Of a stretch of 64,000 nucleotides of DNA, positions 11,183 to 23,103 are shown piece after piece (the stretch's first letter is position 1; each line of letters starts with the position of its first letter). The DNA is from Roseococcus sp. SYP-B2431 (lineage in GTDB: Bacteria; Pseudomonadota; Alphaproteobacteria; Acetobacterales; Acetobacteraceae): contig NZ_SJXD01000025.1 in assembly GCF_004336745.1 (NCBI RefSeq), positions 248,001-312,000 of the forward strand. The letters run 5' to 3'. The position numbers and the translations under genes are program-made. The notes beneath the pieces are model-generated. The model searched no databases. It had not been told where the DNA came from and was given only the letters and a program-made list of their open reading frames with translations.

Positions 11183-11317
11183 AGGGCATGATGGCTGGTC
11201 TGCGTCGGGCGGGGCCCCAAAATCCTGCCCGAATGCTCATATTGTTTTAGGAATCGGGCCGGCATGGTCCGAAGAGTGCATTCTCATCCGCAGAACTGCG
11301 GAACGGAGCGAAGAAAA

Positions 11318-14203
<2,886 letters not shown>

Positions 14204-14289
14204 GGTTTTTTCGGGACGCCGGCGCCGGTTCGGGCTGACGTCCCCCTTCCAACTGCTTTATGAAGCCGGCCAGGAATAGAGCGAAAACC

Positions 14290-15555
14290 ATGGCAACCGA
14301 CATTCTCGTGCCCACCCTGGGCGAAAGCGTCAGCACCGCGACCGTGGCGCGCTGGCTCAAGCAGGCCGGCGAGGCCGTGGCGGCGGACGAGCCCCTGGTC
14401 GAACTCGAGACGGACAAGGTCACCGTCGAGGTGAACGCCCCGGCCGCCGGCGTGCTGGAAGCCATCGCGGCCCAGCAGGGCGCGGAGGTCGAGCCCGGCG
14501 CCCTGCTCGGCAGCATCGCGGCCGGCTCCGCGGCGGCCCCGGCCAAGGCCGCCGCCGCACCGGCTCCCGCAGCCGCCCCCGTGACGCCGGGCGCGGGCAC
14601 CGCCTCGGCGAAGCCGCCCGGCACCGGCGGCGGCTCGGTCGCCGCCTCCGAGGACAAGGGGCAGACCCAGGCGCCGCCGCCGCTGCCCGCCGCCGCCAAG
14701 CTGATGGCCGAGAACAACGTCACCGCCGCGCAGGTCGGCACCGGCACGGCCAAGGACGGCCGGATCGCCAAGGGCGACGTGATCGACTTCCTGAGCCGCC
14801 CCGCGGCCGCCGCGGCCCCTGCCGCCGCGCCCAAGGCCGAGCGCGCGCTCGATGCCGGCGAGGAGCGCGTGAAGATGACGCGCCTGCGCGCCACCATCGC
14901 GCGTCGCCTGAAAGAGGCGCAGAACACCGCCGCCATGCTCACCACCTTCAACGAGGTGGATATGGGCGCGGTGATGGCCATGCGCGCCGAGTACAAGGAC
15001 GGCTTCGAGAAGAAGCACGGCACGAAGCTCGGCTTCATGTCCTTCTTCGTGACGGCCTGCGTGGCCGCGCTGAAGGAATTCCCGGCCGTCAACGCCGAGA
15101 TCGAGGGCGGCGACACGGTCATCTACCGCAACTTCGTCCATATGGGCATCGCGGTCGGCGGCCCCTCGGGCCTCGTCGTGCCGGTGCTGCGCAACGCGGA
15201 CCAGATGGGCTTCGCGGAGATCGAGAAGCGCATCGCCGATTTCGGCAAGCGCGTCCGCGACGGCCAGCTGAAGCTGGAGGAGATGGCGGGCGGCAGCTTC
15301 ACCATCACCAATGGCGGCATCTACGGCTCGCTGATGTCCACGCCGATCCTGAACCCGCCGCAGTCGGGCATCCTGGGCATGCACAAGATCCAGGAGCGGC
15401 CGATGGCTATCGGCGGCAAGGTCGAGATTCGGCCGATGATGTACCTGGCGCTCTCCTACGACCACCGGATCGTGGATGGAAAGGAGGCCGTCTCCTTCCT
15501 CGTCCGCGTGAAGGAAGGTCTCGAGGATCCCCGCCGCCTGATGCTGGGCCTCTGA
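14290..15555 (+). CDS. sucB: Dihydrolipoyllysine succinyltransferase (E2 of 2-oxoglutarate dehydrogenase)
   Basis: The E2 core enzyme transfers the succinyl group from lipoate to CoA. In order along the 421 residues: a lipoyl domain (Lys43 in ETDKVTVEV), an Ala/Pro-rich linker, the E3-binding domain (about residues 134-170, [10 protein letters not shown]) and the catalytic domain with His392 and Asp396 in [12 protein letters not shown] 14290 gives the standard [13 protein letters not shown] start. The E3 gene lpd, which often follows, is absent; a small coiled-coil gene follows instead. Confidence 0.97.
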   Translation: MATDILVPTLGESVSTATVARWLKQAGEAVAADEPLVELETDKVTVEVNAPAAGVLEAIAAQQGAEVEPGALLGSIAAGSAAAPAKAAAAPAPAAAPVTPGAGTASAKPPGTGGGSVAASEDKGQTQAPPPLPAAAKLMAENNVTAAQVGTGTAKDGRIAKGDVIDFLSRPAAAAAPAAAPKAERALDAGEERVKMTRLRATIARRLKEAQNTAAMLTTFNEVDMGAVMAMRAEYKDGFEKKHGTKLGFMSFFVTACVAALKEFPAVNAEIEGGDTVIYRNFVHMGIAVGGPSGLVVPVLRNADQMGFAEIEKRIADFGKRVRDGQLKLEEMAGGSFTITNGGIYGSLMSTPILNPPQSGILGMHKIQERPMAIGGKVEIRPMMYLALSYDHRIVDGKEAVSFLVRVKEGLEDPRRLMLGL

Positions 15556-15557
15556 GG

Positions 15558-15785
15558 ATGCGCTCCAGGGAAGGCCAGCTCAGCGACAACCGCCCCATCT
15601 CCCGCACCCGCGTGGAGAAGGAGAAGCAGCTCCGCGACCTGAAGGAAGTGCTCGCGGGGATGAAGGCGCATGCCACCCCCGCCCTGCGGGATTCCGTGAA
15701 GGCGAAGATCAAGGAACTGGAGGCGGAGCTGGCGAGCCCGCCGCCGCCGCCGCGCGACCGGCGCCCGCCGCGCCGCGAGTTCTGA
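15558..15785 (+). CDS. Small charged coiled-coil protein
   Basis: A 75-residue protein of unknown function, beginning two bases after the sucB stop with the GAGG of the spacer as a possible ribosome-binding site. The middle (KEKQLRDLKEVLAGMKAH, then ALRDSVKAKIKELEAELA) predicts a helical hairpin or coiled coil. The ends are Arg-rich, and a PPPPP run precedes the basic tail. Tight spacing to sucB suggests co-translation. It might bind nucleic acid or another protein, but nothing in the sequence decides this. Confidence 0.6.
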   Translation: MRSREGQLSDNRPISRTRVEKEKQLRDLKEVLAGMKAHATPALRDSVKAKIKELEAELASPPPPPRDRRPPRREF

Positions 15786-15802
15786 CCAGCGACCGTTGAG
15801 GG

Positions 15803-15828
15803 ACCGGCGCGGGACATCCCGCCCCGGT
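15803..15828. terminator. Bidirectional hairpin between convergent genes
   Basis: Two stacked perfect inverted repeats, ACCGG/CCGGT outside and GCGGGA/TCCCGC inside, separated by single C bulges and with a two-base centre. It sits between the end of the sucB-linked small gene on the plus strand and the end of the Bug gene on the minus strand, so it probably terminates both. No T-tract is present on either side. Confidence 0.55.
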
Positions 15829-15861
15829 TCGATTCGACCCAGTTCCAAGGCGTCTCGCACG

Positions 15862-16806
15862 TCACCCGTCCAGCCGGATGCCTTCGGCGGCGATGAGCCG
15901 GCCCATGACCTCGCGCTCGGCGGCCAGGAAGCGGGCCAGTGCTTCCGGCCCTCCGGCGGCGGGCAGCAAGCCGAGCTCGTCCAGGCGCGGACGCAGGCTG
16001 GGCTGGTTCATGGCATCGGCCGCCGCCGCCGCGACCCGCGCGATTGCGGCGTCCGGGGTGCCCGCCGGGGCGAAGAGCGCCAGCCAGTCGCCGATGGAGA
16101 AGCCGGGAAATCCCTGGCCGGCGATGCTGTCCGCCGCGCCGGGCAAGGACGTGCCGAGGGAGCGGAGCTTCCCCTCGCGCAGCAGCGGCGCGGCCAGCGC
16201 GACCGAGGTGAAGCCCATGGCCACGTCCCCGCGCAGCAGGCCGGTCACCTGGTCCGCGCCGCCGCGATAGGGGATGTGCTCGGCCGCGATCCCGGCGCTC
16301 CGCATCAGCGCGGCCATCGCCAGATGCGTGCGCGAGCCGATGCCCACGCTGCCATAGGCGGCCCGCCGCGGCTCGGCCCGCAGCCTGTCCAGCAGCGCGG
16401 CCAGCCTGGTCACGCCGAGCTCGGTCCGGACCACCAGCACCAGGGGCAGGGTGGCCAGCAGGGTCACGGGGGCGAAGGCGGTGCGATAGTCGAAGCCGAG
16501 GCCGCGCATGAGGACCGGGTTCACCGCCTGTCCCCCGGAATCGAGCAGCAGGGTGGCGCCGTCCGGCGCGGCCTGGGCCACCACGCCCGCGCCCACCGCC
16601 CCCGAGGCGCCGCTGCGATTCTCGGGGGTCACCGCCGTGCCGAGCCGCTCGCCGATCCGGGGCGCGATCAGCCGACCGAGGAGATCGGTGCTGCCGCCGG
16701 GCGGATAGGCGATGACCAGCCGGACCGGCCGCTCCTGCGCCAGCGCGCCGAGAGGACGGGCGGCGATCGGGAGGGAGGCGGCGAGGAGGAGCTTGCGGCG
16801 CAGCAT
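15862..16806 (-). CDS. Bug/TctC-family binding protein (second copy)
   Basis: A 314-residue periplasmic binding protein of the same family as the one at 6173. The signal peptide is MLRRKLLLAASLPIAARPLG, with cleavage near ALA-QE. It has the typical first strand RLVIAYPPGGSTDLLGR, then SVGIGSRTHLAMAALM and HIPYRGGADQVTGLLRGDV. The start is ATG at 16806; longer open frames upstream are antisense to rarA. It is divergent from rarA with about 100 bases between them. No transporter genes are adjacent and the ligand is unknown. Confidence 0.87.
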   Translation of the reverse strand: MLRRKLLLAASLPIAARPLGALAQERPVRLVIAYPPGGSTDLLGRLIAPRIGERLGTAVTPENRSGASGAVGAGVVAQAAPDGATLLLDSGGQAVNPVLMRGLGFDYRTAFAPVTLLATLPLVLVVRTELGVTRLAALLDRLRAEPRRAAYGSVGIGSRTHLAMAALMRSAGIAAEHIPYRGGADQVTGLLRGDVAMGFTSVALAAPLLREGKLRSLGTSLPGAADSIAGQGFPGFSIGDWLALFAPAGTPDAAIARVAAAAADAMNQPSLRPRLDELGLLPAAGGPEALARFLAAEREVMGRLIAAEGIRLDG

Positions 16807-16908
16807 CGCCGAGGCGTCGCGCCGGGGGCGCCGCGCGTCAAGCGTCGCTTCGGTGAAACCCGGCGTCACCCCCGTGCCCTTCCGGGTGCGAAGGGATAGG
16901 ATGCCGCC

Positions 16909-18240
16909 ATGGCCACCCGCCGTCCCCGACCCGAGCCGGCCTCCGGCAGCCTCTTCGAAGCCGAGGCGCCGCGCCCGCTGGCGGACCGCCTGCGCCCGAC
17001 CTCGCTGCAGGACGTCATCGGCCAGGACCACCTCCTCGGCCCCGACGGCCCGATCACGCGGATGGTCGAGAGCCGGACGCTCTCCTCGCTGATCCTCTGG
17101 GGCCCGCCCGGCACCGGCAAGACGACCATCGCCCGGCTGCTCGCCCATGCGACCGACCTGCATTTCGAAGCGCTTTCGGCGATCCAAGGCGGCGTGGCCG
17201 ATCTGCGGCGGGTCTTCGAGGCGGCGCGCGACCGCCGGGCCATGGGGGAGGGCACGCTGCTCTTCGTGGACGAGATCCACCGCTTCAACCGCGCCCAGCA
17301 GGACGCCTTCCTGCCGGTGATGGAGGACGGCACCATCGTGCTGATCGGCGCGACGACGGAGAACCCTTCCTTCGAGCTGAACGGCGCCATCCTCTCCCGG
17401 TCGCAGGTCTTCGTGCTGAAGGCGCTGGACGATGCGGCCCTGTCCGTCCTGCTGGAGCGCGCGGAGGCGCATCTCGGCCGCCCGCTGCCGCTGACCGACG
17501 CGGCGCGCGGGGCGCTGCTGGGCCTCGCCGGCGGCGACGGCCGCTATCTGCTGAACCTCGTCGAGCAGATCACCACCGTGCGATCCGCGCGCCCCCTCGA
17601 CGTGGATGCGATGGGCCAGGTCCTGACCCGGCGGCTGCCCTCGCACGACAAGGCGGGCGACGGGCATTACGACCTGCTCTCCGCCTTCCACAAATCCCTG
17701 CGCGGCAGCGACCCGCACGCCGCGCACTACTATGCGGCGCGCATGGTGGTGGCCGGCGAGGCCCCCGAGGCCATCTTCCGGCGGCTGGCCTGCGCCGCCT
17801 CGGAGGATGTGGGCATGGCCGATCCGCAGGCCATGGTGCAGGTCCTCACGGCCTGGCAGGCCTTCGAGCGGATCGGCTGGCCCGAGGGCCGGCTCTTTCT
17901 CGCCCAGGCCATCAGCTACGTGGCGACCGCGCCGAAGAGCAACGCCTCCTACATGGCCTTCGAGGCGGCGACGGGCCTGGCGCGCGAGACGAGCCACGTG
18001 CCCCCGCCGATGAACATCCTGAACGCGCCGACGAGGCTCATGAAGGAACTCGGCTACCATGCGGGCTACCGCTACGACCACGACTACCCGGACGCCTATG
18101 CCGGGCAGGACTTCCTCCCCGAGGACATCCGGAAGCGCGGCACGCCGGAGCTCTACCGGCCGAACGAGCGCGGCTTCGAGCGCGACATCCGCAAGCGGCT
18201 CGACTACTGGGCGGCCCAGAAGGCCTCGCGGAAGCCCTGA
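16909..18240 (+). CDS. rarA: Replication-associated recombination protein RarA (MgsA)
   Basis: AAA ATPase related to clamp-loader subunits and RuvB that acts at stalled replication forks. The 443 residues show RPTSLQDVIGQDHLLGP near the N-terminus, Walker A GPPGTGKTT, Walker B LLFVDEIHRFN, sensor 1 GATTENPSFELN, and a C-terminal tetramerisation domain (DPHAAHYYAARMV, then the PPPMNILNAPTRLMKELGY block). Family length is normal. crcB follows after 57 bases in the same direction. Confidence 0.95.
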   Translation: MATRRPRPEPASGSLFEAEAPRPLADRLRPTSLQDVIGQDHLLGPDGPITRMVESRTLSSLILWGPPGTGKTTIARLLAHATDLHFEALSAIQGGVADLRRVFEAARDRRAMGEGTLLFVDEIHRFNRAQQDAFLPVMEDGTIVLIGATTENPSFELNGAILSRSQVFVLKALDDAALSVLLERAEAHLGRPLPLTDAARGALLGLAGGDGRYLLNLVEQITTVRSARPLDVDAMGQVLTRRLPSHDKAGDGHYDLLSAFHKSLRGSDPHAAHYYAARMVVAGEAPEAIFRRLACAASEDVGMADPQAMVQVLTAWQAFERIGWPEGRLFLAQAISYVATAPKSNASYMAFEAATGLARETSHVPPPMNILNAPTRLMKELGYHAGYRYDHDYPDAYAGQDFLPEDIRKRGTPELYRPNERGFERDIRKRLDYWAAQKASRKP

Positions 18241-18297
18241 GGCGCGGGACGGCAAGCTGCTCCCCACCGCTTCGCGCGCCGTCCGGAAGCCAGGCGG

Positions 18298-18639
18298 ATG
18301 AGCTTCCTCCTCGTCGCGACCGGCGGCGCCGCCGGCTCGGTGCTGCGTTACCTGGTGTCCCTTGTCTTCATGGGGATGGGCTGGCCCTGGGGGACGCTCG
18401 TCGTGAACATCCTGGGCAGCTTCGCCATGGGGGTCCTCGCCGGGATCGAGCTGTCGCCGCAACAGCGGCTTTTCTGGATGACGGGCCTGCTGGGCGGCTT
18501 CACGACCTTCTCGGCCTTCAGCCTCGAGACGGCCACGCTCTGGGAGCGCGCGCATTGGGAGGGCGTGGCCTATGTCGCGCTGAGCCTCGCCCTGGGCCTC
18601 GCCGCCTTCGCCACGGGCATGTGGCTGGCCAGGGGCTGA
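18298..18639 (+). CDS. crcB: Fluoride channel CrcB/Fluc
   Basis: A 113-residue four-helix membrane protein that exports fluoride as an antiparallel dimer. Diagnostic motifs are GGAAGSVLRYL, WGTLVVNILGSFAMG (with the conserved Asn) and GLLGGFTTFSAFSLE (the phenylalanines that line the pore and the Na site region). It has the normal length for a single-gene homodimeric form. I see no crcB riboswitch in the 57-base leader. Confidence 0.93.
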   Translation: MSFLLVATGGAAGSVLRYLVSLVFMGMGWPWGTLVVNILGSFAMGVLAGIELSPQQRLFWMTGLLGGFTTFSAFSLETATLWERAHWEGVAYVALSLALGLAAFATGMWLARG

Positions 18640-18706
18640 GCCTCAGATGGCTTGACGCCGCCCGGTGGCGGGCGTCTTCCTGGCGCAGAAGGAAGGAGCG
18701 GCCGCG

Positions 18707-20047
18707 ATGGAAGCAGCAGGGACAGGCCGGCAGATGCGGCTGGGCATCTTCGTGCAGGCGGCGGGGCATCACGTCGCCGGATGGCGGCATCCGGACGCCA
18801 TGCCGGGCGGGCCGAACCTGGCGCTGATGCAGCACATCGCCGCGACGGCCGAGCGCGGGAAGTTCGACATGTTCTTCCTCGCCGACAATTTCTCGACCGG
18901 CTATGGCGAGCACCCCTCCTCGATCGGCAAGTTCGAGCCGCTGACGCTGCTGTCGGTGCTCGCGGCGGGGACGAGGCATCTCGGCCTCGCGGCCACGGCC
19001 TCCACCACCTATGCCGAGCCCTACCACACCGCCCGGGCCTTCTCCTCGCTGGACCATCTCTCCGGCGGGCGCGCGGCCTGGAACGTGGTGACGACCTCCT
19101 ATCCCAAGAACGGCGCCGTCTTCGGCCGCCAGCACCCCCCGCACGGCGAGCGCTACGCCATGGCCGAGGAGTTCGTCGAGGCCTGCAAGCTGCTCTGGGA
19201 TTCCTGGGACGACGACGCCTTCGTCATGGACAAGGAGCGCGGCACCTTCGTCCGGCCGGGCACGCTGCACATCCCCGATTTCGAGGGGAAGTACTTCACC
19301 GTGAAGGGCGGGCTGAACCTGCCGCGCTGCCCGCAGGGCCAGCCGGTGATCATCCAGGCCGGCAGCTCCGCGCCGGGCCAGGCGCTGGCGGCCCGCACGG
19401 CCGAGGTGGTCTTCACCGCGCAGAACAATCTGAACGACGCGCAGGACTTCTACCGGGGACTGAAGGCGCAGCTCGCCCAGCACGGGCGGGCGGAGGAGGC
19501 GCTGAAGATCATGCCCGGCTTCATGCCGGTGATCGGCCGGACGGAAGCGGAGGCCAGCGCGCTCTTCGCCGAACTCAGCCGCAACCTCGACATGGGACAG
19601 GCCAATACCGTGCTGTCGGACCGGCTGGGCGCCGACATGTCCCGCTTCGACCTCGATGCGCCGGTGCCCGACCTTCCCGCGAGCGAGCATCTGAAGAGCC
19701 GCGCGCTGCTGCTGCTGGAGATGGCGCGGCGCGAAGGGCTGACGCTGCGCGAGTTGTGCCACCGCGTCGCCGCCTCGCGCGGCCACCTGATGGTCGTGGG
19801 CACGGCGGAGCAGGTGGCTGATATGATGGAGCGGTGGTTCCGCGAGGGCGGCGCCGACGGCTTCAACCTGATGCCGCCCTTCTTTCCGGGGCAGTTCGAC
19901 GCCTTCGTGGACCAGGTGGTCCCGATCCTGCAGGCGCGGAGGCTGTTCCGCCGTGAGTATGAAGGCACCACGCTGCGCGAGAATCTCGGCCTCGCGCGGC
20001 CGCCGAGCCGCTATGCCGGGGCCAGGCTGGAAAGCGCGGCGGAGTAG
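18707..20047 (+). CDS. Flavin-dependent monooxygenase, NtaA/SnaA/DszA group of the LLM family
   Basis: A 446-residue FMNH2-dependent monooxygenase of the bacterial luciferase-like superfamily. ATG 18707 follows GGAAGGAG at ideal distance; an earlier GTG at 18665 is less likely. The fold is shown by RLGIFVQAAGHHVAGWRHP, MFFLADN, AATASTTYAEPYHTAR, SGGRAAWNVVTT, and QAGSSAPGQALAARTAEVVF. Members of the group oxidise nitrilotriacetate, organosulphur compounds or similar, using flavin from a partner reductase. None is adjacent, so the substrate remains open. Confidence 0.88.
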   Translation: MEAAGTGRQMRLGIFVQAAGHHVAGWRHPDAMPGGPNLALMQHIAATAERGKFDMFFLADNFSTGYGEHPSSIGKFEPLTLLSVLAAGTRHLGLAATASTTYAEPYHTARAFSSLDHLSGGRAAWNVVTTSYPKNGAVFGRQHPPHGERYAMAEEFVEACKLLWDSWDDDAFVMDKERGTFVRPGTLHIPDFEGKYFTVKGGLNLPRCPQGQPVIIQAGSSAPGQALAARTAEVVFTAQNNLNDAQDFYRGLKAQLAQHGRAEEALKIMPGFMPVIGRTEAEASALFAELSRNLDMGQANTVLSDRLGADMSRFDLDAPVPDLPASEHLKSRALLLLEMARREGLTLRELCHRVAASRGHLMVVGTAEQVADMMERWFREGGADGFNLMPPFFPGQFDAFVDQVVPILQARRLFRREYEGTTLRENLGLARPPSRYAGARLESAAE

Positions 20048-20049
20048 CG

Positions 20050-20919
20050 CTACCGCCGGCCGAGCCCGATCTCCGCGGCCTTGCGGCCCCTCATCCAGGC
20101 GCGCATTCCGGCCGCCCGGCCGGACCATTTCTCGCGCCGGGCGTCGCCCCGCCGGAGCGCCGCCTTCAGCGCCAATCCCGGCCATTCCGCGAGCGCCAGC
20201 CGCCAGGCCGCGCCGCGTCCGTGGTGCTTGGCTTCGAGATGCAGCCGCGACCAGCCCTGGTGGAAGGCCTTCCACCAATTGAGCGTCTCGGAGGGCGCGG
20301 TGCTGGCGCCGCCCTCGTGCCGCACGCGCACGCCCGCCACATGCACCAGCGCATGCGCGGCCGTGCGCATCCGCAGGCAGAGATCGTCATCCTCGAAATA
20401 GAGGAAGATGTCCGGATCGAAGCCGCCCAGCCGACGGAAGACGGCCATGCGCAGGAACATCGCCGAGCCGCCGACATACCAGCAGCAGGCATCGCCCGCG
20501 GGCTCCACGACGGGGCCGCGCAGGCGGCGGAAGGGCAGGTCGTGGCCGAACTGCATGCGGCCGTCGGGCGCGATGATCTCGGGGGCGAACATCGCGGCTT
20601 CCGGATAGCGCCGCGCCGCCCCGACGAGGCCGGCGATCGTGTCCGGCTCCAGGGTGGCGTCGGCGTTCAGGAGGAGGCCGAATTCGGTCGTCACCTCGGC
20701 GAAGCCGGCATTGGCGCCAGGCCCGAAGCCGAGGTTCCTCCCCGCCCGGATGACCTTCGCGGCGGGGCGCGCCGCCTGCGCGACGGCCGCGCTGTCATCC
20801 GGGCTGGCATTGTCCACGACGATCACGGGGCAGCCGGCCGGGATCGCCGCGAGGCAGGTGGGAAGCAGCGCCGCCGAGTTGTAGGCGACGATGACGACGC
20901 TGACTTCGGTCTCGCTCAC
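20050..20919 (-). CDS. Family 2 glycosyltransferase
   Basis: A 289-residue GT-A type glycosyltransferase. The N-terminal VSVVIVAYNSAALLPTCLAA, IVVDNASPDDS and LLLNADATLEPDTI give the nucleotide-sugar pocket and a DxD-like site. LYFEDDDLCLRM further on is the acceptor/base region of rhamnosyltransferase-like GT2 enzymes. The C-terminus is basic. The GTG start overlaps the stop of the preceding gene (GTGA), making it third in a coupled operon with the 185-residue unknown protein and aldehyde dehydrogenase. It probably builds a surface polysaccharide; acceptor unknown. Confidence 0.85.
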   Translation of the reverse strand: MSETEVSVVIVAYNSAALLPTCLAAIPAGCPVIVVDNASPDDSAAVAQAARPAAKVIRAGRNLGFGPGANAGFAEVTTEFGLLLNADATLEPDTIAGLVGAARRYPEAAMFAPEIIAPDGRMQFGHDLPFRRLRGPVVEPAGDACCWYVGGSAMFLRMAVFRRLGGFDPDIFLYFEDDDLCLRMRTAAHALVHVAGVRVRHEGGASTAPSETLNWWKAFHQGWSRLHLEAKHHGRGAAWRLALAEWPGLALKAALRRGDARREKWSGRAAGMRAWMRGRKAAEIGLGRR

Positions 20920-21473
20920 CGGCGGGCGGGCGCGGTCTCGGCCAGGGCCTGGAGGAAGGCGGCCACCGCGGCCTCCTCCTCCATCGGCGTGTCCAGCTCG
21001 GGCGCGCCTACGGCCACGAGGCCGCCCGTCCAGAAGCCGTCGGCGCCATCCGCCGGGATCGCGTATTGCAGCATCGCGATGCCGGCCGGGCCCCGGTGGG
21101 AGATATAGGGGCAGCGGCGATACTTCTTCGTCCGCACGCCGCCGCCCGTCTTGGGGGCGCCGTCCTTCGAGAGCAGCGCATGGGGCTGCTTCACGCCCGC
21201 CGCCTTGGCCGTCTCCGCTGTCAGGTCGAAGCGCGTCTGCGCCTCGGCCGCCACGGCGAGGATGCGCTTCAACGCGGCCTCCAGCACCGGATCGACCGGG
21301 GCCTTCTGGCCGACCGGCGAGACGCGGCGGGTCTCCAGCGCGGCCTTGGCCGCCTCGCGGAACTCCGCCGCCTTGGCGTGGAGCTTCGTGTTCGGCCCGG
21401 CCAGGATGTTCTCGGCATTCGCGACCATCGCCTTGAGTTCGGCGGCGGTCTTGCCTTCCAGGGACGCGCTCAC
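20916..21473 (-). CDS. Unknown protein coupled to aldehyde dehydrogenase
   Basis: I do not recognise this 185-residue protein. Residues 5-45 form a likely helical hairpin (ELKAMVANAENILAG, then EFREAAKAALETRR). A second helical stretch follows. The C-terminal half has a basic RTKKYRRCPYISHRGPAG segment and an acidic region DTPMEEEAAVAAFLQAL. It has no signal peptide or membrane segment. Its GTG start overlaps the aldehyde dehydrogenase stop and its stop overlaps the glycosyltransferase start. All three should be made together, though the functional logic is unclear. Confidence 0.7.
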   Translation of the reverse strand: MSASLEGKTAAELKAMVANAENILAGPNTKLHAKAAEFREAAKAALETRRVSPVGQKAPVDPVLEAALKRILAVAAEAQTRFDLTAETAKAAGVKQPHALLSKDGAPKTGGGVRTKKYRRCPYISHRGPAGIAMLQYAIPADGADGFWTGGLVAVGAPELDTPMEEEAAVAAFLQALAETAPARR

Positions 21474-22915
21474 GCCATGTTGACCATGATGGTCTTCTTA
21501 TGGGTGAAGTGCTCGAGCATGGCCTCCAGCGAGGCCTCCTTGCCGAGGCCGGAGCTCTTCACGCCGCCATAGGACAGGTTGGCCTGCACCACCAGGTTCT
21601 GGTTGATCTGCACCAGCCCCGCCTCCAGCCGGTGGGCCAGGTCGAGGCCCACCTTGAGGTTGTTGGTCCAGAGGCTGGCCGCCAGCCCGTATTCGCTGTC
21701 ATTCGCCTCGGCCAGCACGGCCTCCGCGTCGTCGAAGGGCTGGATGACGGTGACGGGCCCGAAGATCTCCTCGCGCACGAGGCGCGAGCTGCCGTCGAGG
21801 CCGGTGAAGATGACGGGCCGGATGAACAGCCCCTTCTTCAGTGCGGAGTCCTTCGGCATGGCCGAGCACTCATGCGCCGTGGCGCCGGCGGTCTTCTTGC
21901 CCTCGTCGATGAAGCCCTGGACCTTCTCGAACTGGCCCTCGCTGATGATCGTGCCGATGTCGGTCTTCTCGTCGAGCGGGTCGCCCATGACCATGAGGTC
22001 CACGGCCTTCTTCATCTCGGCCACGAAGGCGTCGAAGATGGGCCGCTCGACATAGATGCGGCTGGCGGCCGTGCAGCTCTGGCCCTGGCGGGTGAAGCGC
22101 ATGGAGGTCAGCGCGCCGGCGACCGTCTTGGCGAAGTCGCAGTCCTGGAAGACGATCATGGGCGACTTGCCGCCCAGTTCCAGCGTCACCGGGATCAGCT
22201 TCTGGGACGCGGCCTTGGCGACGATCTTGCCGGTCTCGACCGAGCCCGTGAACGTGACCTTGCGAACCAGCGGATGCTCGACCAGCGGGGCGCCGCATTC
22301 GGGGCCCATGCCGCTGACCATGTTGAAGGCGCCGGCCGGCAGCACGCGGTTCATCAGCTCGCAGATGCGCAGCACGGCGAGCGGCGCCTCCTCGGCCGAC
22401 TTCACGACGACGGTGTTGCCCGCCACCAGCGCCGGCGCGACCTTCAGCGCCATCAGCAGCATGGGCACGTTCCAGGGGATGATCGCCCCCACCACGCCCA
22501 GCGGCTCGCGCACGGTCACGGACAGCACGTTCGGCGCGAAGGGGACGCTCTCGCCCTTCAGCTCGGAGCCGAGGCCGCCGAAGAATTCCAGGATGTCGGC
22601 GACGGTGCCGGCCTCGACGCGGCTTTCGGTGCGCAGCGCCTTGCCGGTCTCGAGCGCGATCAGGCGGGCCAGCTCCTCCTGGTGCTCACGGATGACCGCG
22701 GCGCATTGATGCACGAGGGCGCCGCGCTTGCGGGCCGGCATCTTCGCCCATTCCTTCTGGGCGCGCGCGGCATCGCGGACGGCGGCGTCCACGTCGGCGG
22801 CGTCACCTTCCGCGGCGCTGGCGACCTGCTCACCCGTGGCAGGGTTCACCACGGCGAAGTTCTTGCCGCCGATCGCGGGCATGTAGCGGCCGCCGATGAA
22901 ATGCAGGCCCGACAT
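21470..22915 (-). CDS. NAD(P)-dependent aldehyde dehydrogenase
   Basis: A 481-residue member of the ALDH superfamily that oxidises an aldehyde to an acid. Catalytic Cys281 lies in QGQSCTAASR and the general base Glu246 in TLELGGKSP. The Rossmann region has FTGSVETGK (near residue 222) and IIPWNVP. I chose ATG 22915 (MSGLHFIGGRYMPAIGG) because it matches the usual N-terminus. A further in-frame region upstream would run through the divergent promoter. It is divergent from the pyridoxamine-oxidase-like gene and heads a three-gene coupled operon. Substrate not determinable; betaine- and succinate-semialdehyde-type enzymes are similar. Confidence 0.92.
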   Translation of the reverse strand: MSGLHFIGGRYMPAIGGKNFAVVNPATGEQVASAAEGDAADVDAAVRDAARAQKEWAKMPARKRGALVHQCAAVIREHQEELARLIALETGKALRTESRVEAGTVADILEFFGGLGSELKGESVPFAPNVLSVTVREPLGVVGAIIPWNVPMLLMALKVAPALVAGNTVVVKSAEEAPLAVLRICELMNRVLPAGAFNMVSGMGPECGAPLVEHPLVRKVTFTGSVETGKIVAKAASQKLIPVTLELGGKSPMIVFQDCDFAKTVAGALTSMRFTRQGQSCTAASRIYVERPIFDAFVAEMKKAVDLMVMGDPLDEKTDIGTIISEGQFEKVQGFIDEGKKTAGATAHECSAMPKDSALKKGLFIRPVIFTGLDGSSRLVREEIFGPVTVIQPFDDAEAVLAEANDSEYGLAASLWTNNLKVGLDLAHRLEAGLVQINQNLVVQANLSYGGVKSSGLGKEASLEAMLEHFTHKKTIMVNMA

Positions 22916-23103
22916 CTGCCTGGCGAGGGCGAAGCAGTCGAGTTCCGGTGCGGAAGGGGTGGGGTGCGGCGTCTCGAGCAAGGTGGCGCTCCTCTTGTCC
23001 TGGGCCAGCTTCTTTGAATCGGGCGGACCATGCGCCGGTTGGGGCCTCCCGGGCAACCCTCGGGGGGGCCGTCCGTTGATACGGCAACCCGAAAGGAACC
23101 CCC

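Noticed and set aside
15821-15845. GGTTCGATTCG resembling a tRNA T-arm
   Set aside because: No acceptor stem, D-arm or anticodon arm can be folded around it; it flanks the hairpin between convergent genes.
18241-18297. Possible fluoride riboswitch before crcB
   Set aside because: The 57-base gap is short and lacks the conserved pairing pattern of the crcB motif.
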